A DNA stretch of 59,678 bases from Symbiodinium natans (GCA_905221605.1 CAJNDS010000833.1:2501-62178); one strand, 5' to 3'; shown: positions 44,259 to 56,159, numbered from the stretch's first letter. Numbers and translations: made by a program. Notes: generated by a model from the letters alone, not told the origin.

Positions 44259-45110
44259 GTAAACCCGAGACCCTAAAGCTCCAGCCTTCGAGCACCTTCA
44301 GGTGGTAGAATGTCGGCTTGCCCTGGCATAAAGCAACTATGGCAGCTTGATCCCGGCCACTGGCAAGGTCAGTTGCCATGCTAAACATCGCATTTAAAGC
44401 ATTCTCGAAGGGGGATGGCAGCTCGATTTGCAGCTCCATACTCCCATGACACTTGTCGAAGCGGGTGTAACCAGACCCCTTCCTGGCGGGGGTATGCTCG
44501 GACATACGGCGGGTTGTAAGCTTCAGACGCACGCTTTTTGCCTTTGTCTCCCGAAAGCGCCCATGGCGCGACATGCCCATGGGCTGCTGGAGCCGCCGCC
44601 AAAGATGAGGCGCGCTCCACAACGGATACAATCTTCAGAGCTAGCAGGCTGTACCTGTCAAGGCGGTGAATGTTCTTCACAGAACATTCCTCACCGCACA
44701 CAGATCGGGAGGCCAGCCGGCGTCGATGTTTCTGACTTTGCCTGGCCCGCGCCGACACCCAGCCGCCATGCAGCCTTCCTTGGGCAGGCCAAAGAGGGGG
44801 GCAAACACATACCAAGAGTGCATTTTCCTTCAAAGATGCCCACACTGGATGACTCTGCGAAGACAAAAACTAAATTTCTTGAAGTTACGACAATGAATGA
44901 CATCGACACTTGCGGCATGTTGCAGCTACATGCTTCCCAAGTGCATACTCAGTCCTGCATCTGTCGCGATCCCGTGACAGAGGTGGATTGCTTGCAGCAC
45001 CCGCGTGAATTGCCGTGTCCAACGGCAGCATTTATTTTCAGTGCCTGCTTCGTTACGCAAACCCGTCTGCCTCCGTTCTCTTCGGGTTGCTTAAGCCGTC
45101 GGCAGCGCGT

Positions 45111-45419
45111 ATGACAGCCTTGCTTACGCTGCAAATCTGCCTGAAGAGTCTAGGCCTGTCAAGGCCGCTAGCGGAATCCTTCCATGGTGGGGCGACTGCA
45201 GCTTGGCGTCATCGACCCACCATGATGAACGCTTGCATCGTCGACGCTCGTGAGCTTGGAGTTTCGGGCGCCCTCGCCCTCACTGAATTTCATCTTCAGG
45301 TGCCCATTGTCGTACGCAGCAGCTCCGGCGCACCGTTGCTCGAGTTCAGCAAGGGTGCCATCGCCACGCTGGCGACATTTGGGCTCCTGATTGCAGGGCC
45401 ACTGCTGTGTTTATTGTGA
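45111..45419 (+). CDS. Unidentified open frame with hydrophobic C terminus
   Basis: Open to a TGA at 45,417-45,419. The later part reads ACIVDARELGVSGALALTEF, then HLQVPIVVRSSSGAPLLEFS and GAIATLATFGLLIAGPLLCL, the last a good membrane segment or tail anchor. It could be the last exon of a membrane protein. Nothing links it by motif to the GT25-like exons upstream. Confidence 0.3.
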   Translation: MTALLTLQICLKSLGLSRPLAESFHGGATAAWRHRPTMMNACIVDARELGVSGALALTEFHLQVPIVVRSSSGAPLLEFSKGAIATLATFGLLIAGPLLCLL

Positions 45420-46814
45420 GTGAGGATGGCTTTCGGAGGTCTCGAGAGTCGGCGAAGCTTTGGGAGTATCCGGCTTAGCGGTTTATCGCTACCTCCCCTC
45501 CTCAAGCAAACTCCCACCGCGTCCCATTTTCCAAAATTATAATTCCTAAGCCCTAAAGCCGAAAACCACAAGGAGGTGAACTATGAACCTGAAGCCTGAA
45601 CACCGAAATCTTCCGTTAAACCCTAAGGCCTGAACCCTTAAACTACTTTGCCACGCCTGTGCTCGAGCTTTGTGAGGCTGTGGGCCTGAAACCTCAAACC
45701 CTTCCCCCTTCCCACCCCCCACTACCCAGACTAGTTTTCAAGCAGTTTTAGTTTGTGCTGAATTTCGAGGGGAGTCTGAGAAAAACGTCTAAGAATTGCA
45801 AGGAGGGGGTTAGTACTAGGGGGGCTAGAAAGGTCCCGGGATGGTTCAAAGGAAACACGCTTTTGCTCGGGCCAGGCGCAGAGCGACGAGGAGACATCTT
45901 GTGGGTTCGAGGGGCGTAGGGGCGTTTAGGGCAAGTTTGGGGTTAGGGCTTAGAGTCTTAGAGTTTAGGGATGCTTGGAGGTTTAGAATGTCGCCAACTC
46001 TTACGTTGGGAAGGGCTGTAGTCGTTTGAGGCAAAGTTTTCTCAGATCAGGGTGCGATCTAATCTCCCATCCGTGTGCTCAATCATTGACTTAGAGGTTA
46101 GTTCACCTTCAGCACCAAGAAAGACGCATTAAAATGAAGGTGTCATGTGATGAAAGGGGAAAATATTCTGATTGCAGGGAGTGTTTGGGGGCGGAGAAGT
46201 CGCCGTACTCGTGCCCTAATTACTTGCTCGAACTCGTTTGGTTCTCGATGAGGGGACAGGCGGCTTGCCCAAACTTAGAAAAGGAAGGAAAGAGAGGGAG
46301 CAACGCCAGGTGCCCGGATGAGTTTTAAAGAAAGCGACAAGGAGCTGCAGCGGGGGCTCGAGGGTCGCCAGCACCTGCGCGCTGGTGAAGCGCTGCTGCT
46401 GCGATATCGACGGAGGCCATGGATACCGAAGGTTGAATGAAGGCTTTGTAGTGGATTTGCGCTGTAGATTTCTTTCTCGTTGCAATACCTGGTAGTACTG
46501 GTACAACAAAATCAAGAGCTCTGCCTACGAACCTAGCGAGCAGCAGTGTACAAGCACTTGCGGTAGCAGGAGCTTTCAATTGAAGCAGCAGCAACAGCAG
46601 GTGCCAGAATTTGCAAGACACTTGGAGCAGCAAAAAGCAGAGGTTTTGTACCTCAAAACGGTCTGGTAAAGCCGATGCATGTCTAGATAAACCCTGCGAT
46701 GCTGGATGGCTGGATTCAGGTCCAAAGGCTCAGGTCCAAACATAGGCCCTTCCACTAGACTTCAAGCAGGGCTGTCAAAGAGGGGTTCCAAAAGATCCTT
46801 CTTTTCCTACGGTG

Positions 46815-47075
46815 CAGCATATCACCCTTGATTTTCCGGATGTAGAAGCCCTGGTTCGTCGTAGCTGTAGTACAGCCAATATTGCACGTTCCAAGAAAAT
46901 CGTAGAGAACGGGATGGTGAAGTTTTGGCACTCGGGACCGAATCCTTCAAGCATTCGTATCAGGCATAACATCGCGCAACCGCAATGCCTGGGTATGTCC
47001 CGCAGGCCAGAATCTGGCAACACAACGCCTGTCGGGGATGTGATGCGGAACACACCTCAGGTGACTTTGTCCTGA
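46815..47075 (+). CDS. Unidentified 87-codon frame
   Basis: Reads HITLDFPDVEALVRRSCSTA, then NIARSKKIVENGMVKFWHSG and ends in a stop before the AT-rich region. Composition is protein-like and the N-terminal part looks like a folded alpha/beta piece. It follows an ACGGTGCAG that could be an acceptor. No family recognised. Confidence 0.28.
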   Translation, partial: QHITLDFPDVEALVRRSCSTANIARSKKIVENGMVKFWHSGPNPSSIRIRHNIAQPQCLGMSRRPESGNTTPVGDVMRNTPQVTLS

Positions 47076-47081
47076 AGCTGT

Positions 47082-47328
47082 AAATAAATAAATATAAATA
47101 TAAATCTAAATATAAATATAAATATAAATATAAAATAAATATGAATATACATAAATAAACAAAAAATATATACATATATATATATATATATTTATATTTA
47201 TATTTACATTTACATTTACATTTATATTTATTTATTTATATATAGATATATTGGATATAGATATACACATGCTCTTATATGTATATACATATATATGTAT
47301 ATATACATATATATATATAAGTAGCAGA
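47082..47328. repeat. AT-rich imperfect palindrome
   Basis: The left arm is made of AAATAT repeats (47,082-47,150) and the right arm of the complementary TTTATA/TTTACA repeats (47,188-47,245), around an alternating TA centre. A second fold (CTTATATG ... ATATAAG, 47,274-47,321) follows. The stretch could extrude as a cruciform. Frames here are artefacts. Confidence 0.85.
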
Positions 47329-47539
47329 CGAAAAAACAACATGGTAGTTTTTATAGGAAATGATCATCACACTGCGTGACCCGCCTCGGCCGGGGCTTGC
47401 CATTGCAGGGGCAAGGCCAGGCGCAGCAGAGGGGGGGGGGGTAAGCTTTATGCGACCCAGACACCTGCGGCCCGAGGCCTCGGCAGCTTATAGCCGACCT
47501 TGATGCAGAATTTTGCATGTTTTTTTTGCCTTTTTCCGG

Positions 47540-48494
47540 CCCGACTCTGATCCCTTCTCTGGAGCCCAGGATTTAGATATCGGCTGGTTCGATGCTGGCG
47601 GCAAGCTGCTAGAGGTTGCGCCTCTGCACGCCAACGATGCGCAGGCCGCTTGCAGGGTCTACGGAAGCACATGGAAGCACGTTGCATCCAAGCTCCAACG
47701 CCGCAAGCAGCCTGCAAAGCGCATCGCCTTCTTCACTTTGCGCCATGAGGTCACGTGGTCCAAGCATGACGGCGTGGCCTGGGGACTGGAAGATGCCTGG
47801 CTTGCGCGAGTGTGTAGAAAAACTGACATCGCACTTACTAGACCTATACTTCCCAAACCCCAAACCCTGAGCCCTGCAACTCTAAGCCCCAAAGCTCAAA
47901 AAAAACCGCTCTCAAGGCCCCGGCCGGCACTTTCGCAGCCAGTGGCGTGCGGCCGGGTGAGGCATCCTTGGACCTTGCGGCAGTCGAAGGTAGCTGAGGA
48001 GAAAAGCAACTGCTGGATGTTTGTCATGACTACCACGACTCGTACTATGGTCACTACGGGTGCTGCTACTGCAATGAAGATAACAGCTACTATGAGTATG
48101 ATCCTGACTACTAGTATGACTCTGACTACCACTGTCACTGCCAGCGCCAGTGCCAGTGCCACTGCCACCTCCACTACCCCTACGTAGTCCGCAGAGTTCA
48201 CTTGGTTCAGGTCTTACAGGGTTTTCGAGTTTGTGATTGAGGATTTCGGGTTTATCTGCTTTAGTGCTTGTGGTGATCATCACAGGGCTGACACGTGCCA
48301 TGAGCTTTTCATGGGCCAGCCTTTAAGGAGAGGATACCCTGAGCCCTGGAACTTTGATCAGCTGGACCCCAGCTCGCAGCCATGGATCTTCGTTTCCATT
48401 CAACATGGAAACGGCTTTATGAGGATGCGCCTGCGAGATAGCTCGAAGTTAACGCTTGACAATCCCACTGTCTCGCCCATGAAATTCCTCACCA
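47540..48494 (+). CDS. Unidentified gene, two exons
   Basis: Exon A (about 47,540-47,811) reads DLDIGWFDAGGKLLEVAPLH, then ANDAQAACRVYGSTWKHVAS and FFTLRHEVTWSKHDGVAWGL, and stops at an intron-like GTGTAG. Exon B (about 48,290-48,494) reads GYPEPWNFDQLDPSSQPWIF, then VSIQHGNGFMRMRLRDSS, and stops at GTGCAG. Both look like folded protein, with many aromatic residues, and both introns start with the same ~50-bp sequence. I recognise no domain. The stretch between (47,870-48,190) translates as T/S-rich low complexity and is taken as intron. Start and 3' end are not found. Confidence 0.4.
47812..47861 (+). repeat. Intron-start repeat, copy 1
   Basis: Fifty bases starting GTGTAG, containing CTTACTAGACCTATACTTCC and ending CAAACCCC, 46 of 50 identical to 48,495-48,544. 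Telomere-like CCAAACCCTGAGCCCTG follows. Confidence 0.9.
48022..48187 (+). repeat. Imperfect triplet/hexamer low-complexity tract
   Basis: ACTATGA- and CCAGTGC-type near-repeats give T/M/S/A-rich translation in one frame and V/I-rich on the other strand. Probably intronic. Confidence 0.75.
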
Positions 48495-48544
48495 TGTGCA
48501 GAAGTACTGACATCACACTTACTAGACCTATACTTCCCAAACCC
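48495..48544 (+). repeat. Intron-start repeat, copy 2
   Basis: Partner of 47,812-47,861 with four substitutions. It likewise begins right after a coding-like segment at GTGCAG. Beyond position 48,544 the two copies stop matching. Confidence 0.9.
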
Positions 48545-48559
48545 CACGAGACAAGAAAT

Positions 48560-50870
48560 CCCGCTGCTTTACGCATGCGCTAACGTGCATGTAGTTTAGG
48601 CAACCGTAAACGTGTGGAGCGGCGGAATGCTCTTGCCTCCTAGGCTGACTCACTGATCTCCATCGCCAACAAGCTCCACCAGCGCATTTGGGATGAAGCG
48701 AGGCCGGCTTTGTCACATCAGGAGACCTGAAAGATTGAGGCTCCGAGAGGATCTATAGAATCTATAGAATATCTATAGAGCATCTTGTGGCATTCTGCGG
48801 CTCCCGCAGGCCTGGCTGCCTCGCCAACGACGTCGCTTTGGCCTCGCTGGCAGAGGAGGTACTTGCCGCACTTGCCAGTCTTTGTACTTGCTTTTTGACT
48901 TATTCTTTCTTTGAAGGGCTCCAAAGCCTGTTGACTGTTTTGCTTGCCTTGTTACCGCTGCACACTCCGTTGTCAGGGACCTAGAGGCCGTATAGATCAG
49001 TGTAGGCCAAAGCCCAGAAAGCTGCCTTGTGGGATTCTGAATCTGCAGCTCGAAGGTGGTCTACTACGCGGTTCCCTCGTCACAGGCCGTTTGCCGAGTT
49101 TTCTCTGGGGAACCTGACAGAAACCTCACTGGGCACTTGGGCGCACTGCGAAACCATGCATCTCTTGCATTTTTCTTCTTGTTGCTTATGCCGGACCCCT
49201 CAAGGCTCGGAGAGCCCGTCACTGCCACCGTGCATACCACAACTGCCGCGACCGTCACTGCTTTCAAATCCTGCCTGTTCAGATTCATTTCGCTTCTCTC
49301 TCTTCTGAAACGAAGAGCATGCGAGCTTTGCGCCGTTGCTTCGCAGGTGCCTGGCTTTCTGGACCATGGTGACGGCTTCGGCTCTGCCACTCGGCAAACA
49401 GCAGCCGCTTGAATTGAAGCTCTTGACCTTGGCTGAGTCTCGAGCAGTGGACTGTAGCTACCTGACAGCAGTAAGGTTCGGGGCGAGCTCAACCGGAAAG
49501 GCCGCTTCAGTTGCACTCCGACACTCCAGTTTGACATTTCGTCTTCGAACTATTCGACAATGGTCCCGCTAATGTTTACCCCTAGTGAGTGTGGTGTGTG
49601 CCTTCCCCACCCCTCCCCCCGGCCCCAGCAGTTTCGTTGTCATCTGTCTGAGACATGCTCGAGTCGTGCTGCTTTCCCCAAGCGCGGGGAGGAGCGGGGT
49701 GCCTGGCAGCTTACTTCAAAGACCGCCGCACGAAATTGCAAAAGAGGACCTCACCTGATCCCTAATTATGTCTGCCAAGCCCACGCGCTTGTCTTTAGAC
49801 AAATCATCTAGCTGTTAGTAGGTATTCCTTTGAGTGACGTGCAGGACCTCCACAGCAGCACGCGCGATGAATACAAGAACGTAGTGTGTTGGTCTGGGGT
49901 CTGAAATGAGACGCAGGTGCCGGTGGTCCATGCAAATTTTGTAGGATTGTAGGATAAGGTTCACTCCCATGTTCCCTGCGTTTCCTTTCATGTGCTGTGC
50001 GAACAGGTGAGTCGCCCTGGCTGGATTTGGTACTGGAGAACAAGCGCAAGAACTCTCGGGCCACAGACCCATGGAGCGCCGTGAGAAAGAAGCATGCCTA
50101 GCGGAAACCAATCCCAGGGTCCCATACCCTGCACCCCAACCAACTCACAGTCTGACACAGACGGCGCGGCTAGGCGCAACATGCTGAAGCTTCCGAGCTT
50201 TCAGACGTGGCATGTCAAGAAAGCATCATTCAGCTATTCCGAATATTCCCTTCGTTCTCCCGGAATTGTGTTTTGCTTCGAACATCCCCACAGTGATAAA
50301 TGCTTTGGAAATTCTCCGGGAGTGGGAGGCGGGATGTACGGGTTTGTCGTCGTTAACGTTTATAGGATTCTGCGCCTGCTGCCTGTGAAGAGCTCCGAAG
50401 TTCTCTGCAGCTTTCACTGTCGGTGAGGGGTAGGTGTAATAAGTAGCAACTGAAGGTCCCAAAGGCTCCTGAGCCATGTTCAACACGGGACGCTGCAGAT
50501 TCGACCCCGGAATCCCAAGAGAGCAGACAGCCGTGACAGCCTGGACTCAAACTTGACTCTGGGTAGCTCCATGGTGATTCCTGGCCCTGGGCTTCCTGCG
50601 ACCTTTGCAGCTGCGATCGGGGTTTTTCGCGAGACGCTCAGGCCTCGACATCTTGTTTCTATTTTTTTGCGCCGAGGATCTGGTAGTCGGTTGGGTGTCT
50701 GTGCTTGCCCTCTTAGCCTGGCAGTTGAGCGTCCCGTGCCTGGAGCGCCGTTCAACATGCAAATTCACTTGAGCAAAGCCCGGGCTTGTTACCAAACGGA
50801 CCTGCTTGCATGACTTGCTTACATGTGTGAATGGTGTGTATGGAGTGCACGGTGCTCTGTCAGCATGGCA
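48560..50870. other. No firm gene; possible 5' exons of the hydrolase
   Basis: Frames with hydrophobic stretches occur at 48,787-48,984 (LTYSFFEGLQSLLTVLLALL) and about 49,056-49,412 (SLAFFFLLLMPDPS); either could encode an N-terminal anchor of the following gene, but there is no proof. Other frames are unremarkable. Short repeats of TCTATAGAA lie at 48,750-48,780. Confidence 0.35.
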
Positions 50871-50879
50871 TATCATGTC

Positions 50880-53800
50880 AATGCCAATCCACTGCATGCA
50901 GGCGTGTGCCACCGTGGCTTTTGTTGTCCGGCGTCCACGCCTCAGAATCGCAGAGATCGCAGAGCAGCAGCTGGTCATGTTGGCGTCAGCAATGGAGCCG
51001 CACAACTACTCTCCAAGGCGGCGGATCAGTTCGTGAAGCCTGTCACAAACAACTTTGCCTTCCCTGCTGTCACGCTTCCATCCCGCGTGACTGTAGAACA
51101 GGCCGGTACTGAGTGCTAGCACAGTAGGGATCACGCGGAAAATGACTCGTGACAGGACACTGTTGGGGGCGTTCCCGGGGAGTGGCACGTCCCGCAGGCT
51201 CCACCAACTTGAAGGGCTCCTTTGCCTTCCTTAATCACTCCCCTCACATCATAAAGCATCTTCTTGGAGGATGCAAACAGCCGAGTGGACAACCTCCTTC
51301 TTTGGGCCCATGGCGGCGGCTTCATGTTCCTCGGACCCGACCCAGTCTGCTTGTGTCGGTGCTCGTATTCGACACGCACTTTTGAGTGTGAAAATGAGTC
51401 GTCGAGGTTTTGCTCACCTGGAACGCATCGGCTGTTTCTGAGTCGAGTGCCTTGGCAATTGCAGATTGTCCCTTGAAGATGAGTCGCGTGGATGGCTTGG
51501 CAATGTGGAGTGGAAGGCATCTCTGTCAGGGCCAGGACGGACAATGAAGCCAGCCTCAAGAAAAAAGTGGCGACCCTGAGCCAGGTCGCAGAGCGATCGA
51601 ATTGCATTGTCTTCTGCCCAAACTACCGGCTGCTTGTCCAAAGTTTCGCCCGTTTGTGTCCGACACGGCAACTTGGTGCCACATTTGCGGTGTGATGGAG
51701 GGCTTGCCAAGGAAGCCTCCACAGCATCCCTTTCCCGAGCCGCTTGCGGACGTGTGGAAGACCTATGAGGCAGGCCGTTGAATGGTGGTACTATTGTGGG
51801 CATTACGTCGCAGGCTGGTAACTGCCTGGCTGCGAGGTGCTTCGGAGCCGAAACGCCCAGCAAGACATCTATGTGGGAGGGGCTCCCCTCTTGCAAGCTC
51901 GCAAAAGTTCAAGCTACCCATGTAGTGCATGTTTTTCGTGCCTCTAGTCCAGGTGGTACTTGCACTCGAATGAAGCAATTAGAACACAGAACGTTTTGTT
52001 GTGGAGGGGTTTCCGGCCTTCGCCCTCAAAGCCCGGGAGACGAAGGAGAAGGAGAAGGAAGAAGGGAGAAGGAAAAGGAGAAGGAGTTTGATTCTATCAG
52101 GGATCATCACCTTGGCCCAACGGGCTGCGCCGGCATGCATAGAACTATCGGGAATGTGTTGATGCCACCATGCTCCCAAGTCTCAGTAGCGCATGCACGG
52201 ATCGTCAGCACCAGCTTCGAATCGAACCAGCAGGATCCTTCAGCCTGAGAGCTCGAAAGCTCCAAAGCTTTGCAGCATCCCCATCCAAATGTGTCATAGT
52301 AAAGCCCACACCCAAACAGCTCCTGACCCCAAACTCCAGACACTAGATCCTAACCCTCATAACCTCCCCCTTTAACAGACAACAGATGACAACAGCCTCC
52401 GAGGACAGTGCGGGCGGCAATCTGGCCCTGGAACTAGCACGCCGGGCCTGCGCTGAGCAGGCAGACTCATTGCGGGTACGGTTCTAAGCTTTAGGGTCCA
52501 GGCTTTAGGGTTGCGGAGGGCCTACTGTTAGCGTTAGTGTAAGGGCCATCACTTGTGTGCACCTGCCAGCAGCTAGCACACGTCTGCTTGCTCAACCTTG
52601 CTTGCCCAATCTTGTTTGTCTTGGCACCGTTTTCAGAAGTAGGCCTCCGTGTGTCTGTGTTTGTTGTAGGGTGGTTCCTAAGTACTTGGCTTGCCGTCCG
52701 ACTTGTGTGCGAAGCGATCGCTCATGATCGCTGTGTGCATGTGCACATGCCTTCCGATGTCTAAAAACCTCATGGCTTCGACACAGTTGTCGGACATGTG
52801 TGGCCAGTTTTGGAGACCCTCTGCATCAGGGAAAGCTATTTGTGGCCAGTGACAAACATGACTACAGTGCTGCGAGGCGGATGCTCAACAGTTGCAGCCC
52901 TTCTTGCGCACGTCATGCATCCAACTATCCCGCTTGTCATGTTTACAGTGGGTCAGCGTCATGTTCGACATGTGTCAGGACTCAAACTCAACCAACATAA
53001 GGGTCGAAATGCCAGAGAGCAGCTGGCCCTTCGACACTGCTTTGTTTGCACCGCACGCAGCCAACAGAGCTAAAGGTTAAAGAGAGCGAACTCCCGAACC
53101 AGCCACAACACGCCCATGATGCCCATGATCACAGCAAAGACGACCCTGCCTTCGCAACGCTGGTCAAAAAGCGTCACCACTGAACCAAGCCAGTCGAAAG
53201 GTGTCCACGCACCTGCAGAAGGTGGCAGGTAGGAGCCTCAGCCATCCTCCCGTAGCAGACCCGAAAGACTGACGACGCAGAAGTCAGGTGGCATCCCTGG
53301 TGATTGGTTCAGGCTTTCCACACATTCAAGTACTAAACATTTCCAGGCTATCTATGCTCAGTTGCTTCAGACCCCCACACTCCTCAGCAAGTACAGCAAG
53401 CACCTCATCCCAAGCCCTTTGCGGTGTTTTTGTGTTTCGGGTTTAGGGTTTTCGGGCAAGCGACAGATACATACCACAGGGTGCAGGGGTATTTGGGGTT
53501 ACGGATGTTCGGGTAAGCAAGATGGCCTCCAACTCCCGGACGCTGAGGTGTGCTGTTGCTCAGCCCTTGGGTGGACCTTGCGGACAACACGTCCGACTCA
53601 TGGCTCCTGGGCAGCGAAAAGTACCAAAAAACTACCTTCAGCTGTTGGATGCTGAAGTGGGGTTAACGACGACAGACGACGACGATGAGGAAGATGCTCT
53701 TACTGTTTGCATCAGCACGAGTGACAACCAAGGTTCAAGTATGAGGCACCGGGGGGGGGGGGTCCTCTGAGCAATAGCGCAAGAGCTTGCCTTTTCCCGC

Positions 53801-55254
53801 CGCGCGCTGCGTGAATTTGCGACTCCAGTACGTAGGCTTTTCTTGCGATCCGAGCCGCTGCTCAGAAGCGTCTCATGCATTTGGACAAACACAATTCGCT
53901 TCCAGGTGGCAGTGGTTGGCAGAGTAGTCTGTGCAATTTTGATGTTTGCGTCAGTTCTCGTCCATGCCATGCGTTCTTAAGCGGTAGGATCCGGGTTGAT
54001 TTGCGTGCTTTCAAGAATCGGGGAAGTGTGGGCCCACAGCATCTTTCCTTAGTTGTTTAGATGGACCCATACGTGGTGAACTTACTGACAGCGGCCCTTA
54101 TCTTTAGGAGCGTCCCGGCAGGAGGTGGACTTCCTCCCACGTGTACAGTCACGTGCCGTCGCGAAGCTCTATGCATCGACTTGGCCCCTAGAGGCGCTCA
54201 AAGCGTCGAAGTTTGTAGGGGGTATGCAGGGCATCGACAGGCTTGCACAGACTGTTCTGTAGATGCCTCGTCAAGACATCCTTCACTTCAGAATCCTCAA
54301 AGCTGCTGCACCCCTGACTTCATGGAGGATCCAGCCATCTCGCCTGCGCGGCATGAGACGTGGCCCTCTAGCTTTCCTCCCGTTTCTTGGCGTGCACCAC
54401 TCAAAAAAGTTTGCCATCTTTTCATAAGCACCTTGATGGACTCTCCGCGAGTTTGCAACGGGCAGTTTGTTGTCTACCCTGCAATTTGCGTTGGTCCTCG
54501 GACGCTGTTTCTCTTGGGAAAAGTGATATAAACTTGTCTTGCGCAATCGCTCGCCATGCTTGACAAGGGCTGTGTTTTTTTGGGATGGCTTGGTGCCTCG
54601 CAAATGCATCTCCGGGCCCAGCTCATCCAGAATTGCATTTCAACTGGGCGTGGCAGGCTTGAGGCTGGTAAGAGAGTGAGGGTACCGGGCTGATCCAGGA
54701 AGAAGATCTGCCTTAACTTTGCCTTATAGGAGCATGCACAGTAGTTTCCCGAGCTTAGAGTATCTTAAGGTGGCCTCGCTTCACACCAGGTTCACCTCGA
54801 ATACGGCGGCGCCGAAGTTTTTCGCGATCAAATTGAGAGGTTGATCAAGACCCTGGCAGAGAATCGGGTAGCAGCTCGGCTGCGACAGGCTAATGTGGGA
54901 AAACTGTCTCATGGCAAAGGTTCAGAGGGACAACTTGCAGTGCGGCGTGGGCATGAACTGCTTGACGAGCTTGCTGCCTGCAGATCTGTCCACACGGGGA
55001 TTGAAGAAGTAAACGAACTCATCAACTTGCCAAATAGATGGCTCGGTGTAGTCTGCGACGTTTTTGTGGCTTGCAGTTAAACATACAGCATTTGCTGAGG
55101 AAGTGAGCCTGCACCTGGAGGAGGGTCAAGTGCACGTATATCCAATCCTCGACTTCTTTGCGCCGCAGGCTGATATGTCAGAAGGATTTCTGTCAAGGAC
55201 AGCGACCTTCTTGAACAGGAGGACGTTCGAGAAGCGAGCAAAATCATTTGCTTA
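50880..55254 (+). CDS. Alpha/beta-hydrolase, hormone-sensitive-lipase type, multi-exon
   Basis: Family landmarks occur in order on + over at least eight pieces. About 50,880-51,115: N-terminal part ending LPSRVTVEQAGTE. About 51,264-51,344: LLLWAHGGGFMFLGPDP, the HGGG oxyanion motif. About 51,560-51,634: ATLSQVAERSNCIVFCPNYR, the strand before RLAPE. 51,712-51,768: KPPQHPFPEPLADVWKTYE. 52,404-52,475: DSAGGNLALELARRACAEQA, with the nucleophile serine; the usual preceding G is supplied by the junction or is E here. About 53,548-53,600: LLLSPWVDLADNTSDSWL. 54,061-54,140: MDPYV and SVPAGGGLPPT. 54,790-54,867: EYGGAEVFRDQIERLIKTLA. About 55,098-55,254: EVSLHLEEGQVHVYPILDFF with the catalytic histidine, then stop TAA. 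It would hydrolyse carboxyl esters. Some joins keep frame with GT-AG (54,867 to 55,098), others do not. Start not located. Confidence 0.75.
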
Positions 55255-55734
55255 AGGACCCATCCCTTCTGTAGTCGTGCGTGACATGCGTCGTCAATTG
55301 CACGTGTGGCGGAAGCGTTCGTGCCATGCGTCACGGACGCAAAGAGCGCGAAATGCGCATTCGCGCAACAATGTTCCTGATGAATGATTTAGCCATATTT
55401 GATCTTTGCATAAGAACCCTCTTTCTGTAGTCGTGCGTTAGTGTGTCGGAAGCAATTTTGGAGTTGTTGCGCTCGGCGGGGATTCCATATGAATTCATGA
55501 AATACAGAATTTCCTGATGTTTGATTTCGTCTTCTTTGTCTCTGCATAAGCACCCATCATTTGTATTTGGCGCGCAATGATATCCAACATGTACGAGATC
55601 TCATTTTCGACTTTGATGCGCGACGAGCTGGCTTTTTTCATGTGTCTCTTTGCAAGTTTGGGTTGCGCTTGCTGGGGTTGTTCTATAAGGAATCGCAACA
55701 TTTTCTTCGTATGACAGTAAGGCCGCGGTTTGTG
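55255..55734. other. 3' flank of the hydrolase, no gene seen
   Basis: A direct repeat of TTCTGTAGTCGTGCGT occurs at about 55,268 and 55,425. The - strand frame of 207 codons that overlaps here runs into the low-complexity region to the right and has no family features. Confidence 0.5.
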
Positions 55735-55867
55735 TAGGTTCGTTTCGGTTTCCGGTACATACTCGGGTTGGTTCCGGTTCATGCGGTTCGCTGCGGCTTG
55801 CGGTTCGGTTCGGTTCGGTTCGGTTCCATTCGGGTGCCAAGGGTGCCAAACCCCCCCCCCCCCCCCC
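55735..55867 (+). repeat. (GGTTC)n pentanucleotide and C run
   Basis: Degenerate then regular CGGTT units, ending in about 18 C residues (55,850-55,867). On the - strand it gives NRTEP repeats, an artefact. Confidence 0.9.
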
Positions 55868-55914
55868 GGCAAGCAAACAACCTCACCCCCACCTCCATCC
55901 AACCCCATCGGGTG

Positions 55915-56125
55915 TGTACCGGCGAACAACGAAAAACTACCGGCGGACAACGAAAGATGTCTCACAACAACGAAAGATAACAACGTAAACGACCCACCAG
56001 CATCGATCCAGGTCCGGCGGCAACCATCCCCTTCCGGCGAGCAACGAAAAACCCTTCTGCCGAGCATCGAAAACCTGCCGCCCAGCATCGGAAAACCCTC
56101 CGCCGAGCATCGACACACCTTTTGG
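55915..56125 (+). repeat. ~21-bp minisatellite
   Basis: Eight or more diverged copies of a unit like CCGCCGAGCATCGAAAACCC or CCGGCGAACAACGAAAAACT. On both strands it gives open frames that I reject as genes. Confidence 0.85.
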
Positions 56126-56159
56126 CCAAGCGTCTCAAACTCTGGAACCTTTGTAGGAA

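Larger units (their letters stand above)
44262..47080. other. Mostly unassigned; possible exons and telomere-like text
   Basis: Contains the two unidentified frames listed separately. Degenerate telomere-like heptamers of both orientations occur around 45,545-45,640 (CCCTAAAG, AAACCCTAAGG) and 45,905-45,975 (GTTTAGGG and relatives). Whether the glycosyltransferase-like gene ends here is not resolved. Confidence 0.4.

Noticed and set aside
44381-45114. Overlapping long frames on both strands (161 and 228 codons)
   Set aside because: Chance frames in GC-rich sequence; neither contains a motif consistent with the GT25-like gene upstream or any other family.
55495-56118. 207-codon - strand frame
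   Set aside because: Largely the translation of the ~21-bp minisatellite, a C run and the GGTTC repeat.
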